DNA of 34,914 nt from Amycolatopsis sp. (lineage in GTDB: Bacteria > Actinomycetota > Actinomycetes > Mycobacteriales > Pseudonocardiaceae). Below the pieces are notes generated by a model. It had not been told where the DNA came from. It saw only the letters and a program-made list of their open reading frames with translations, and did not search any database. The first letter of the stretch is position 1. Every line of letters begins with the position of its first letter. Position numbers and translations under genes: made by a program. This document shows, piece after piece, positions 1 to 7,763 of the stretch. The stretch lies in contig NZ_JAODNM010000088.1 of NCBI RefSeq assembly GCF_025464955.1, forward strand, positions 1-34,914, written 5' to 3'.

Positions 1-512
1 CCGTCGGGGTCGAGGGTGTCGAGGATCCGGTCGCCGGCTTTCTTCACCTCGACCGGGGACGCGTTAACGGCGAGGTTGACCAGGATTTTCTCCGCCGCCA
101 CCCGATCCTCCTCCGACACCGTCGCAGGCATGGCCGTCATCGTTTTCACGATCACGTCGACGTGGGCGGGGGTGAGGGCACCGGCCAGTGCCGCAAGCCC
201 GGTCAGGGGCGCGACGGCGGGAATCTCTGTCCCGTCGATGGTGTACAAGGAGTTGGTGCCGCGGGCACGGACCACGATCTGACGCGCGGCAGGCTCAGCC
301 ATCCCCGTCGTATGCATCAGCCACTGCACCGCAGAGGTGTACTGATGAGTCGCCTTGATGCCATCGGTCTCAGTCTTGGTGACCACCAGACCCAGCAGCG
401 CGGTGTACCGGTTCATCTTCCGGGTGATGACCCGGGCGTACTCGACCAGCGTCACCGGATCCGCACGCCGGATATCGGCGGGATCGGGGAGGGTGATCGT
501 ATCGCTGGGCAC
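1..512 (-). CDS. DUF222/HNH endonuclease family protein (13E12-type), N-terminal part
   Basis: The minus strand reads 170 codons from a GTG at 512 and runs off the left edge. The visible protein (starts VPSDTITLPDPADI, ends RILDTLDPDG) is the helical DUF222 region found N-terminal to HNH nuclease domains in the actinobacterial 13E12 repeat family. The HNH part would lie outside the window. The start is uncertain: an AAAGGA run directly abuts the GTG, and an in-frame TAG at 522-524 excludes longer forms. A LexA-like box lies just upstream. The biochemical role of this family is poorly known; a nuclease linked to DNA damage or mobility is the usual inference. A homologous gene crosses the right edge. 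Confidence 0.8.
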   Translation of the reverse strand, partial: MPSDTITLPDPADIRRADPVTLVEYARVITRKMNRYTALLGLVVTKTETDGIKATHQYTSAVQWLMHTTGMAEPAARQIVVRARGTNSLYTIDGTEIPAVAPLTGLAALAGALTPAHVDVIVKTMTAMPATVSEEDRVAAEKILVNLAVNASPVEVKKAGDRILDTLDPD

Positions 513-531
513 TCCTTTATTCTACCTCGGT

Positions 532-547
532 TCGAACGTTTATTCGT
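532..547 (-). promoter_or_regulatory. Candidate LexA/SOS box before the HNH gene
   Basis: On the minus strand the site reads ACGAAT-AAAC-GTTCGA. The actinobacterial SOS box is TCGAAC-N4-GTTCGA, so one half-site is perfect and the other matches 4 of 6. It sits 20-35 bases upstream of the GTG at 512, where a repressor would overlap the promoter. Some mycobacterial 13E12 family genes are known to carry LexA boxes. Direct binding here is inferred. Confidence 0.5.
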
Positions 548-593
548 AACACGGTCAGGTGATGCATATTATCGCGGAACGTGATCATCTGTT

Positions 594-649
594 GGCCGCG
601 AAAGCCACTTTCGCAACAAATTACGTTGCGAGAAGCAACTTTCGCGGCC
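594..649. repeat. Long near-perfect inverted repeat (hairpin)
   Basis: The left arm is 594-617 and the right arm 625-649, with the 7-base loop AAATTAC. The outer 11 bases (GGCCGCGAAAG / CTTTCGCGGCC) and inner 7 bases (TCGCAAC / GTTGCGA) pair perfectly; the middle has a small mismatch or bulge. There is no T-tract, and it lies between divergent genes, so a simple terminator is unlikely. It may be a palindromic intergenic repeat, a MITE-like relic or a protein-binding site. Confidence 0.6.
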
Positions 650-844
650 GCCGCCCATAAAGCGTGTCACTCACAGATGCACCAAGCCCCGCGAGGTTGG
701 TTGCTTAACGTGAGTGGTGAAGTGCGAACGGAGTTATCCGCGTGTTCGCCGCCAGGAAAGTCCCTTTCGGCTACTCAAGAAACGCAGCCACCAACACCTC
801 GGAACAGGCCCTCAAGATCCGCCGCTATAGAACCCAGTCCGCCC

Positions 845-869
845 GGTCCTTGCTGCTGTAGAGCGGACC
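845..869. repeat. Small hairpin, copy 1 of a related pair
   Basis: GGTCC (845-849) pairs with GGACC (865-869) around TTGCTGCTGTAGAGC. The loop resembles that of the hairpin at 1020-1045 (TTGCTGTAGTA). Function unknown. Confidence 0.3.
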
Positions 870-1019
870 TGGCGGCGGAACCGGACGCACCCAGGTAGGC
901 CTTCACGACACCAGCGGCCCACCGAAGCGACTTCAGAAGCCCCGCCGGTCACATAGCCACTACCGGCACCACAGGCGCAATGCGACTGGCACTCAGCTCC
1001 GCTACCAGCTCCCACTCGC

Positions 1020-1045
1020 CCCTGTCCTTGCTGTAGTAGACAGGG
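1020..1045. repeat. Small hairpin, copy 2 of a related pair
   Basis: CCCTGTC (1020-1026) pairs with GACAGGG (1039-1045) around CTTGCTGTAGTA. The stem bases differ from copy 1 while the TTGCTG...GTAG core is kept. Function unknown. Confidence 0.3.
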
Positions 1046-1314
1046 CTGACCGCACCGACCAGTCACCACGCCACCTCACTGCAGTTCCAGGCGACCTAGC
1101 GACGCTAGATTTCCTAGCGTTCCCTCAGGGAGTCCCCGCACCTGACCGCAGGTGTGAGTTATCCATGATTCACATAACCGAAGTACGGCGGTAGTCGTAG
1201 TCCGGCGGCCGTCCCGTCGACGTGGCGCGCGCGCACGCCAGCACTGCATGGGATTCGTCTCCGGGGTGACTCATTCGGCGACATACGCCACGGCGACTTG
1301 CCAAACCGGTCGAT

Positions 1315-1334
1315 AGTGAATCATCATGCACTAG
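1315..1334. promoter_or_regulatory. Operator-like site AGTGAAT-N7-CACTAG before the catabolic operon
   Basis: AGTGAAT (1315-1321) and CACTAG (1329-1334) flank CATCATG. Exactly the same 7+7+6 arrangement recurs at 14913-14932, in the spacer between the tetR gene and the secreted hydrolase. The site ends 33 bases before the GTG of the acyl-CoA dehydrogenase, a position suited to repression. I infer that the TetR protein encoded at 14129-14761 binds it. Confidence 0.55.
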
Positions 1335-1367
1335 AGACGCGGACGATGTGGTGGTGAAGGAGTCGGT

Positions 1368-2522
1368 GTGGACTTTCTGGAGACGTCGGAACACCGGGAC
1401 CTCCGGGACACGGTGCGGGCGATCACGGCGAAGTTCGGTCCGCAGTACTACGTTCCGCGGGCCGAGGCCGGCGAGCCGACCTCGGAGCTGTGGGCAGAGC
1501 TGGGCCGGAACGGGTTCCTGGGGATCAACCTTCCCGAGGAGTATGGCGGGGGCGGCGCGGGGCTGGCCGAGCTGGCGATGGTGTGCGAGGAGACGGCGGC
1601 CGCGGGCTGCCCGCTGCTCCTGCTGCTGGTTTCGGCGGCGATCTCGGGGGAGATGATCTCGGACTTCGGCACCGAGGAGCAGAAGCGGGACTGGTTGCCG
1701 CGGATGGCCTCGGGCGCGGCGAAGGTGGTCTTCGGCATCACCGAACCGGACGCCGGGTCGAACACCCACAAGCTGTCGACCGTCGCCGAACGCGATGGTG
1801 GCGACTTCGTCATCAACGGCACCAAGCACTACATCTCCGGGGTCGACGAGGCCGAGGCGATTCTGCTCGTCACCCGGACGGGCAAGGACGAGAACACCGG
1901 GCGCGGCAGGTTGTCACTGTTCCTCGTGCCCACGGACACGCCCGGTCTCGTGGCGACCCCGCTGCCGGTCTCGGCGAAGCTGCCGGAGAAGCAGTTCACG
2001 CTCCACTTCGACGATCTGCGGCTGCCCGCGAGCGCGCTGCTCGGGGAGGAGGGCAACGGCTTTCAGCAGGTGTTCCACGGGCTGAACCCGGAGAGGATCA
2101 CCGGTGCGGCCGTGTGCGTGGGGGTCGCCCGGCACGTGCTCGCCCAGGCCGCGGACTACGCCTCGACCCGATCGGTCTGGGACACCCCGATCGGGGCGCA
2201 CCAGGCCGTCGCGCACCCGCTCGCCAAAGCCCGCATCGAGGCCGACCTGGCCGCGTTGATGACAGCGAAGGCGGCGTGGCTGCACGACAACGACTTGCCG
2301 GCCGGTGAAGCGTCCAATGTGGCCAAGTACGCGGCGGCGGAGGCGGCGGGCGCGGCCGTCGAAGCGGCCATCCAGACCCATGGCGGCAACGGCCTCGCCA
2401 CGGAGTACGGCCTGCTCCCGTACTGGGGCATCGCACGGTTGCTCCGGATCGCGCCGGTGAGCCGGGAGATGGTCCTCAACTTCGTCGCCCAGCACAGCCT
2501 CGGGCTGCCCCGATCCTACTGA
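1368..2522 (+). CDS. Acyl-CoA dehydrogenase (AtuD/IVD-like)
   Basis: This 384-residue flavoprotein would oxidise an acyl-CoA to the 2-enoyl-CoA, passing electrons to ETF. The GTG start has AAGGAG five bases upstream. The family signature GITEPDAGSN lies near 123-132, and the C-terminal THGGNGLATEY segment is typical. The MCAD catalytic Glu position (IYEGT in MCAD) reads IAPVS here, so that Glu is absent. A Glu occurs at residue 242 (LNPERITG), matching the helix-G position used by isovaleryl-CoA and long-chain dehydrogenases. This supports a branched or bulky substrate. It is the first gene of a cluster with a branched-chain acyl-CoA carboxylase and an AtuA-like protein, so citronellyl-CoA- or isovaleryl-CoA-like substrates are plausible. 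The exact substrate is inferred. Confidence 0.9.
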   Translation: MDFLETSEHRDLRDTVRAITAKFGPQYYVPRAEAGEPTSELWAELGRNGFLGINLPEEYGGGGAGLAELAMVCEETAAAGCPLLLLLVSAAISGEMISDFGTEEQKRDWLPRMASGAAKVVFGITEPDAGSNTHKLSTVAERDGGDFVINGTKHYISGVDEAEAILLVTRTGKDENTGRGRLSLFLVPTDTPGLVATPLPVSAKLPEKQFTLHFDDLRLPASALLGEEGNGFQQVFHGLNPERITGAAVCVGVARHVLAQAADYASTRSVWDTPIGAHQAVAHPLAKARIEADLAALMTAKAAWLHDNDLPAGEASNVAKYAAAEAAGAAVEAAIQTHGGNGLATEYGLLPYWGIARLLRIAPVSREMVLNFVAQHSLGLPRSY

Positions 2523-2547
2523 CCCGAGAAGAACGGACCACCGCGTC

Positions 2548-4149
2548 ATGACGACTGTCCTGCGTTCCGCGCTGAGCACCGCGGACGAGATCTTCGAAAC
2601 CAACCACCGCCACCAGGAACAGGTACTGGCCGAGCTCGACGAGCAGGTCCAGGCGGCCATCGCCGGGGGAGGGCCCCGCTACCAGCAGCGTCACCGTGAC
2701 CGCGGGCGGCTGCTGGTGCGCGAGCGCATCGAGCTGCTGATCGACCGCGACGCCTCGTTCCTGGAACTGTCCACCCTCGCCGCTTGGGGCACGCAGTTCC
2801 CGGTGGGCGCGTCGGTGGTGACCGGCATCGGCGTCGTGTCCGGTGTGGAGTGCGTGCTCATCGGGCACGACCCGACGGTGCGCGGTGGCGCGATGAACCC
2901 CTATTCGCTCAAGAAGACGTTGCGGGCGCTGGAGATCGCGCGGGTCAACCGGCTGCCGGTGCTCAACCTCGTGGAGTCCGGTGGCGCCGACCTGCCGACA
3001 CAGTCGGACCTGTTCGTGGACGCCGGCAAGATCTTCCATCACCTCACCGAGCTGTCCTCGCTCGCGATCCCGACGATCGCGCTGGTGTTCGGCAACTCCA
3101 CGGCCGGCGGCGCGTACGTGCCCGGCATGTGCGACTACGCCGTCATGGTCGACAAGCAGGCCAAGGTGTTCCTCGGCGGTCCGCCGCTGGTGAAGATGGC
3201 GACGGGGGAGGACGCCGACGACGAGGAGCTCGGCGGCGCGGCGATGCACGCCAAGGTGTCCGGGCTGTGCGACTACTTCGCCGCGGACGAGCGGGACGCC
3301 ATCCGCCTCGGCCGGCAGATCGTCTCCCAGCTCGGCTGGCACAAACTCGGACCGGGCCCCACGCTCCCGGCGGACGAGCCGCTGTACGACCCCGAGGAGC
3401 TGCTGGGCATCGCGCCGTCGGATATCAAGGTCCCGTTCGACCCGCGCGAGGTGATCGCCCGCGTCGTCGACGGTTCCCGGTTCGGCGAGTACAAACCCTT
3501 GTGGGGAACCAGTCTTGTCACCGGCTGGGCCTCCGTGCACGGCTACCCGGTGGGGATACTGGCCAACGCGCGCGGTGTGTTGTTCAGCGAGGAGGCCAAG
3601 AAGGCCAGCGAGTTCATCCAGCTGGCGAACCAGACCGACACCCCGCTGCTGTTCCTGCAGAACACGACGGGCTACATGGTCGGCAAGAACTACGAGCAGG
3701 GCGGGATCATCAAGGACGGCGCCAAGATGATCAACTCGGTCGCCAACAGCAAGGTCCCGCACATCACCGTCAACCTGGCCGCGTCCTTCGGCGCGGGCAA
3801 CTACGGCATGTCCGGCCGCGCCTACGGCCCGCGGCTGATGTTCGCCTGGGCCGGCTCCCGCCTCGCGGTCATGGGCGCCGCGCAGCTGGCCGGCGTCATG
3901 TCCATCGTCGCGAAGCAGTCGGCGGCGTCGTCCGGCCGTGAGTTCGACGCCGAGGCCGACGAGCGCAACCGCGCGGCGATCGAGGCGCAGATCGAGCGGG
4001 AGTCGCACGCCTTCTTCGTCACCGCCCGCCTCTACGACGACGGCCTCATCGACCCCCGTGACACCCGCACCGTGCTCGGCATCGCGCTGTCCGCCGCGCA
4101 CTCCAACACCGTCGCCGGCCAGCGCGGCTACGGCACCTTCCGGATGTGA
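2548..4149 (+). CDS. Acyl-CoA carboxylase carboxyltransferase (beta) subunit, MCC/GCC type
   Basis: The 533-residue protein carries both carboxyltransferase halves and would transfer CO2 from biotin to an acyl-CoA. Motifs include STAGGAYVPGM near 190 and, in the C-terminal half, SFGAGNYGMSGRAYGPR. The latter is the form seen in methylcrotonyl-CoA and geranyl-CoA carboxylases; propionyl-CoA carboxylases have a different sequence there. It starts at ATG 2548, 25 bases after the dehydrogenase, and is followed directly by the biotin carboxylase subunit. Methylcrotonyl- and geranyl-CoA carboxylase cannot be separated from motifs alone; the AtuA-like neighbour favours a geranyl-CoA-like substrate. 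Confidence in the enzyme class is high and in the substrate low. Confidence 0.92.
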   Translation: MTTVLRSALSTADEIFETNHRHQEQVLAELDEQVQAAIAGGGPRYQQRHRDRGRLLVRERIELLIDRDASFLELSTLAAWGTQFPVGASVVTGIGVVSGVECVLIGHDPTVRGGAMNPYSLKKTLRALEIARVNRLPVLNLVESGGADLPTQSDLFVDAGKIFHHLTELSSLAIPTIALVFGNSTAGGAYVPGMCDYAVMVDKQAKVFLGGPPLVKMATGEDADDEELGGAAMHAKVSGLCDYFAADERDAIRLGRQIVSQLGWHKLGPGPTLPADEPLYDPEELLGIAPSDIKVPFDPREVIARVVDGSRFGEYKPLWGTSLVTGWASVHGYPVGILANARGVLFSEEAKKASEFIQLANQTDTPLLFLQNTTGYMVGKNYEQGGIIKDGAKMINSVANSKVPHITVNLAASFGAGNYGMSGRAYGPRLMFAWAGSRLAVMGAAQLAGVMSIVAKQSAASSGREFDAEADERNRAAIEAQIERESHAFFVTARLYDDGLIDPRDTRTVLGIALSAAHSNTVAGQRGYGTFRM

Positions 4150-4160
4150 GGACCACCCCG

Positions 4161-6188
4161 ATGTCCACCCAGTCGGCCCAGTCCATTACCGGCCCTCGCC
4201 CGATCCGAAAGCTCCTGGTCGCCAACCGCGGCGAGATCGCCGAACGGGTCATCCGTTCCGCGCGAGCAATGGATATCGCTACCGTCGCGGTGCACTCCGA
4301 CCCCGACACCGACGCTCTTTTCGTCGACGCCGCCGATGAAGCCGTGCTGCTCCCGGGTGCCGCCTCGTCGGACACCTACCTGCGCGCGGACCTCATCGTG
4401 GCGGCGGCCCTGGCGACGGGCGCGGACGCGATCCACCCCGGGTACGGTTTCCTCTCCGAGAACGCCGACTTCGCCCGCAGCTGCGCCGAGGCGGGCCTGA
4501 CGTTCGTCGGGCCGCCGGTCGAGGCGATCGAGGCCATGGGGTCGAAGATCGCCGCGAAAGAGCTCATGGCGAAGGCCGGTGTACCCGTTCTGCCGGGCGC
4601 CACGATCGATGACACCGACGAGGTCGACGCCGCCGCTGTCACCGCGATGGCCGACGAGATCGGCTACCCGTTGCTGGTCAAGGCGGCCTTCGGGGGCGGC
4701 GGGCGCGGGATGCGGATCGTCCGCGCGGACGCCGACGTCGTGGAGGCCGTGACGGGCGCGCGCCGTGAGGCGGCGTCGTCGTTCGGCAACGGGACCGTGT
4801 TCCTCGAACGGTTCGTGGAGAACCCCCGCCACATCGAGGTGCAGATCTTCGGTGACACCCACGGCACGGTCGTGCACCTCTTCGAGCGCGAGTGCTCCAT
4901 CCAGCGCCGCTACCAGAAGATCATCGAGGAGGCGCCGTCGTCCGCGGTGGACGAGGAGCTGCGCGCGCAGCTCGGTGACGCGGCCGTCGCCGCGGGAGCC
5001 GCGATCGGCTACACCGGCGCCGGCACCGTCGAGTTCGTCATGGCGCCCACCGGTGAGTTTTTCTTCCTCGAGGTCAACACCCGCCTGCAGGTCGAGCACC
5101 CGGTCACGGAGGAGATCACCGGGCTCGACCTGGTGGCCCTGCAGATCCAGGTCGCCGAAGGCGAACCGCTGCCGGTCGAAGCCCTCGAAGCGACGATCGC
5201 CGGGCACGCCGTCGAGGCTCGCCTCTACGCGGAGGACCCGGCCGCCGACTACCTGCCGGGCAGCGGCACCCTGCAGCGGTTCCACGTCCCCGCTCTGCCC
5301 GGGGTGCGGGTCGACACCGGCGTCCGCGACGGCTCGGTCGTCGGGACGAACTACGACCCGATGCTCGCGAAGGTCATCGCGCACGGCCGGACCCGCACGG
5401 AGGCCGTGCGCAAGCTGGCCCGGGCGCTGGCCGAGGCGCAGATCCACGGCCTGGTGACCAACCGCGACCTGCTCGTCGCGATCCTGAGGGAACCCGAGTT
5501 CCTCGCCGGCGCCACCGATACGGGGTATCTCACGCGGCACGAACCCGCCGCACTGGTCGGTGTGCCCGGCAAGGAAATCGTGGCCGTGCACGTGCTGGCG
5601 GCCGCGGTGGCGGCCCAGGCGAGCCGCCGGGCGGGGGCACGGGTGCAACGCCCGGTGCCCACCGGCTGGCGCAATGTCGCGAGCGCGTCGCAGCACGCCG
5701 AGTACCGCATCGGCGAAACCGACATAGACCTCACCTACCGCTTCACCCGCGACGGCGTGGAGGCGCGGCTCGACGGGATTCCGCTGGCCGGCCTCGCCGT
5801 GCTCGACGCGCGTCCGGACCGCGTCGACCTCCGCGTCGACGGTGTGCGGCGCACGGTTCACGTCCACCAGGTCGGCGAAACCGTCTACTGCGACAGCGTG
5901 CTTGGCGGCACCACGCTGATCGAGCGTCCTCGGTTGCCCGAACCCGGCACGGACGCGGCCCCCGGATCGCTGCTGGCGCCGATGCCCGGCACGGTCATCC
6001 GCGTCGTCGCCGAGCAGGGGCAGCACGTAGAGGCCGGCGCGGTGATCGCGGTGTTCGAGGCCATGAAAATGGAGCACTCCGTCCGTGCCCCGGTGGCGGG
6101 CACGGTCAGCGAGCTGTCCGTCCACGTTGGACAGACCGTCGAATCGGGCGAGATCGTCGCCGTCATCACCGACGAGGAGGCCGCATGA
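4161..6188 (+). CDS. Biotin-dependent acyl-CoA carboxylase alpha subunit (biotin carboxylase + BCCP)
   Basis: This 675-residue subunit carboxylates its own biotin using ATP and bicarbonate. Order of domains: biotin carboxylase N-terminal (IRKLLVANRGEIA), ATP-grasp with the glycine-rich FGGGGRGM loop, biotin carboxylase C-terminal, a linker region, and a C-terminal biotinyl domain with EAMKMEH, whose Lys is about residue 636. I chose ATG 4161 because GAGGA lies eight bases upstream; an in-frame GTG at 4146 overlapping the previous stop is the alternative. Its stop overlaps the next gene's start (ATGA), indicating translational coupling. It pairs with the carboxyltransferase at 2548 to form an MCC/GCC-type holoenzyme. 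Confidence 0.93.
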   Translation: MSTQSAQSITGPRPIRKLLVANRGEIAERVIRSARAMDIATVAVHSDPDTDALFVDAADEAVLLPGAASSDTYLRADLIVAAALATGADAIHPGYGFLSENADFARSCAEAGLTFVGPPVEAIEAMGSKIAAKELMAKAGVPVLPGATIDDTDEVDAAAVTAMADEIGYPLLVKAAFGGGGRGMRIVRADADVVEAVTGARREAASSFGNGTVFLERFVENPRHIEVQIFGDTHGTVVHLFERECSIQRRYQKIIEEAPSSAVDEELRAQLGDAAVAAGAAIGYTGAGTVEFVMAPTGEFFFLEVNTRLQVEHPVTEEITGLDLVALQIQVAEGEPLPVEALEATIAGHAVEARLYAEDPAADYLPGSGTLQRFHVPALPGVRVDTGVRDGSVVGTNYDPMLAKVIAHGRTRTEAVRKLARALAEAQIHGLVTNRDLLVAILREPEFLAGATDTGYLTRHEPAALVGVPGKEIVAVHVLAAAVAAQASRRAGARVQRPVPTGWRNVASASQHAEYRIGETDIDLTYRFTRDGVEARLDGIPLAGLAVLDARPDRVDLRVDGVRRTVHVHQVGETVYCDSVLGGTTLIERPRLPEPGTDAAPGSLLAPMPGTVIRVVAEQGQHVEAGAVIAVFEAMKMEHSVRAPVAGTVSELSVHVGQTVESGEIVAVITDEEAA

Positions 6189-6946
6189 CCCCCGTGCGCT
6201 ACGAAGTGACCAACGGCGTCGCCTGGCTCACCATCGACCGCCCCGAGGCGCGCAACGCGCTGAGCGAAGCGGTCCGCACTGGACTGTTCGACGGGGTGCG
6301 CCGGTTCAACACCGACGACGAGGCCAAGGTCCTCGTCTTCACCGGCGCCGGGGACAAGGCGTTCTGCGCCGGCGGCGACCTCAAAGAGATGAACGAGACC
6401 GCCTTGACCGTCCCGCCCCCGGACTTCCTGCCGCAGCTGGGCCGCAACATCGACGTCGGAAAACCGACGATCGCCGCGGTCAACGGCATCGCCTATGGAG
6501 GCGGGTTCCTGCTGGCTCAGCAGTGCGACCTCGTCGTCGCCGCCGAGCACGCCCGGTTCGCCGTGTCGGAGGTCAAGATCGGCCGCGGCTCGCCGTGGGC
6601 CGCCCCGCTGTCGTGGCTGGTGCCGCCGCGCGTCGCGCTGGAGATCCTGCTGACCGGCGACCCGATCAGCGCCGCGCGGGCGCAGCAGTACGGCTTGGTC
6701 AACGACGTCGTCCCTGCGGCTGAGCTGCGCGAACGCACGCAGCGGCTCGCCGAGCGGATTGCGGCGAACGCCCCGCTGTCGGTGCTTGCCGCCAAGCGCA
6801 CCGCGTACCTCTCCGCCAGCTACGACCGGGCGGAGGCCTACGACCGGGCCGAGGAGATCTGGGAGCCGGTCTATCTGTCGAAGGACGCGCAGGAGGGGCC
6901 GCTGGCCTTCCGCGAAAAGCGCGCGCCGGTCTGGCAGGGCCGCTGA
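6185..6946 (+). CDS. Enoyl-CoA hydratase (crotonase family), methylglutaconyl/isohexenylglutaconyl-CoA type candidate
   Basis: This 253-residue crotonase-fold enzyme should hydrate the carboxylated enoyl-CoA made by the upstream carboxylase. The oxyanion-hole segments AFCAGGDL and GIAYGGGF are present. Both catalytic glutamates of classical hydratases align, in AVSEVKIG and ALEILLTG. ATG 6185 overlaps the preceding stop by ATGA. The position corresponds to AtuE/LiuC in the terpene and leucine pathways. The second crotonase in this cluster (13276) lacks both glutamates, so this one is the likely true hydratase. Confidence 0.88.
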   Translation: MTPVRYEVTNGVAWLTIDRPEARNALSEAVRTGLFDGVRRFNTDDEAKVLVFTGAGDKAFCAGGDLKEMNETALTVPPPDFLPQLGRNIDVGKPTIAAVNGIAYGGGFLLAQQCDLVVAAEHARFAVSEVKIGRGSPWAAPLSWLVPPRVALEILLTGDPISAARAQQYGLVNDVVPAAELRERTQRLAERIAANAPLSVLAAKRTAYLSASYDRAEAYDRAEEIWEPVYLSKDAQEGPLAFREKRAPVWQGR

Positions 6947-6947
6947 T

Positions 6948-7763
6948 ATGGGCGTCACGATGGACCAGGTGCTCGACGATCTCGTCGCCGAAACCCAGGT
7001 GCTGCACGAGTTGGTGGCCGACCTCGACGACACGGCGATGTCCGGTGCCACCCCGGCGGAGGGCTGGAGCATCCGCGACCAGCTCACCCACCTTGCCTAC
7101 TTCGACGAGACCGCTAGGCAGGCCGCGGTTGACCCCGGCGCGTTCCGGCGCGACGCCGACGCGCTGATGGCCGGCGGAGCGGACTTCCCCGATCGGATCG
7201 CCGCCGAACACACCGGGCTTCCCGCCGCCGAGGTTCGGGCTTGGTTCGCCAGGAACCGGCTGGCGTTCGTCGAGGCCTTCCGCGAGCTCGACCCGAAGGC
7301 GCGGCTGCCCTGGTACGGGCCGGACATGAGCGCGTTGTCCTCGGCCACGGCACGGCTCATGGAGACCTGGGCCCACGGCCAGGACGTCGCCGACGCCCTC
7401 GGGCGGCACCGCGAGCCGACTGACCGGCTGCGCCACATCGCCCACCTCGGCGTCCGGACCACCGCGTTTTCCTTTGCCCTGAACGGAAAACCGGTGCCGG
7501 ACGGTCCGATCCTGGTCGAGCTGGAGGCGCCGTCCGGTGCCCGCTGGACGTGGGGTGAGGCCGGCGCCCCGGACCGAGTGACCGGGACCGCGCTGGATTT
7601 CTGCCTCGTGGTGACCCAGCGCCGCCACCTCGACGACACCGCGCTCCGGGCCGACGGCCCGGTCGCCCGCGAGTGGCTGTCGATCGCCCAGACCTTCGCG
7701 GGCAGCCCCGGGACCGGACGCGCGGTCCAGTCCGCGACGAGCCGTCCAGGAGGAGCATCGTGA
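6948..7763 (+). CDS. TIGR03084 family protein (DinB/mycothiol-isomerase-like fold)
   Basis: The 271-residue protein begins MGVTMDQVLDDLVAETQ, one base after the preceding stop. The N-terminal half looks like the four-helix DinB / maleylpyruvate-isomerase N-terminal fold, with candidate metal-binding histidines in DQLTHLAYFDE and ETWAHGQDVADAL. Its function is unknown. In actinobacteria this family often sits beside DUF1446/AtuA-like genes, as here; that is recalled knowledge. Its stop overlaps the next gene's GTG start (GTGA), so the two are probably made together. A thiol- or metal-dependent accessory step is a guess. Confidence 0.8.
   Translation: MGVTMDQVLDDLVAETQVLHELVADLDDTAMSGATPAEGWSIRDQLTHLAYFDETARQAAVDPGAFRRDADALMAGGADFPDRIAAEHTGLPAAEVRAWFARNRLAFVEAFRELDPKARLPWYGPDMSALSSATARLMETWAHGQDVADALGRHREPTDRLRHIAHLGVRTTAFSFALNGKPVPDGPILVELEAPSGARWTWGEAGAPDRVTGTALDFCLVVTQRRHLDDTALRADGPVAREWLSIAQTFAGSPGTGRAVQSATSRPGGAS

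Larger units (their letters stand above)
513..1314. other. Long intergenic region without a convincing gene
   Basis: About 800 bases separate the leftward HNH gene from the rightward acyl-CoA dehydrogenase operon. Open frames here have unnatural compositions and no recognisable domain, so none is called. The region holds a LexA-like box, a long AT-looped hairpin (594-649), two smaller related hairpins (845-869 and 1020-1045), and AT-richer sequence near 1150-1180 that could hold a promoter. No transposase remnant or RNA gene was recognised. Confidence 0.6.

Noticed and set aside
581..1069. Open frames on both strands in the first intergenic region
   Set aside because: No ribosome sites, unnatural composition and no domain; treated as noncoding.
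2476..4101. 541-codon minus-strand frame opposite the carboxyltransferase
   Set aside because: Shadow frame with low-complexity composition; no start context or family match.
4128..6125. 665-codon minus-strand frame opposite the biotin carboxylase
   Set aside because: Arg/Gly/His-rich shadow with no motif; the plus-strand gene is certain.
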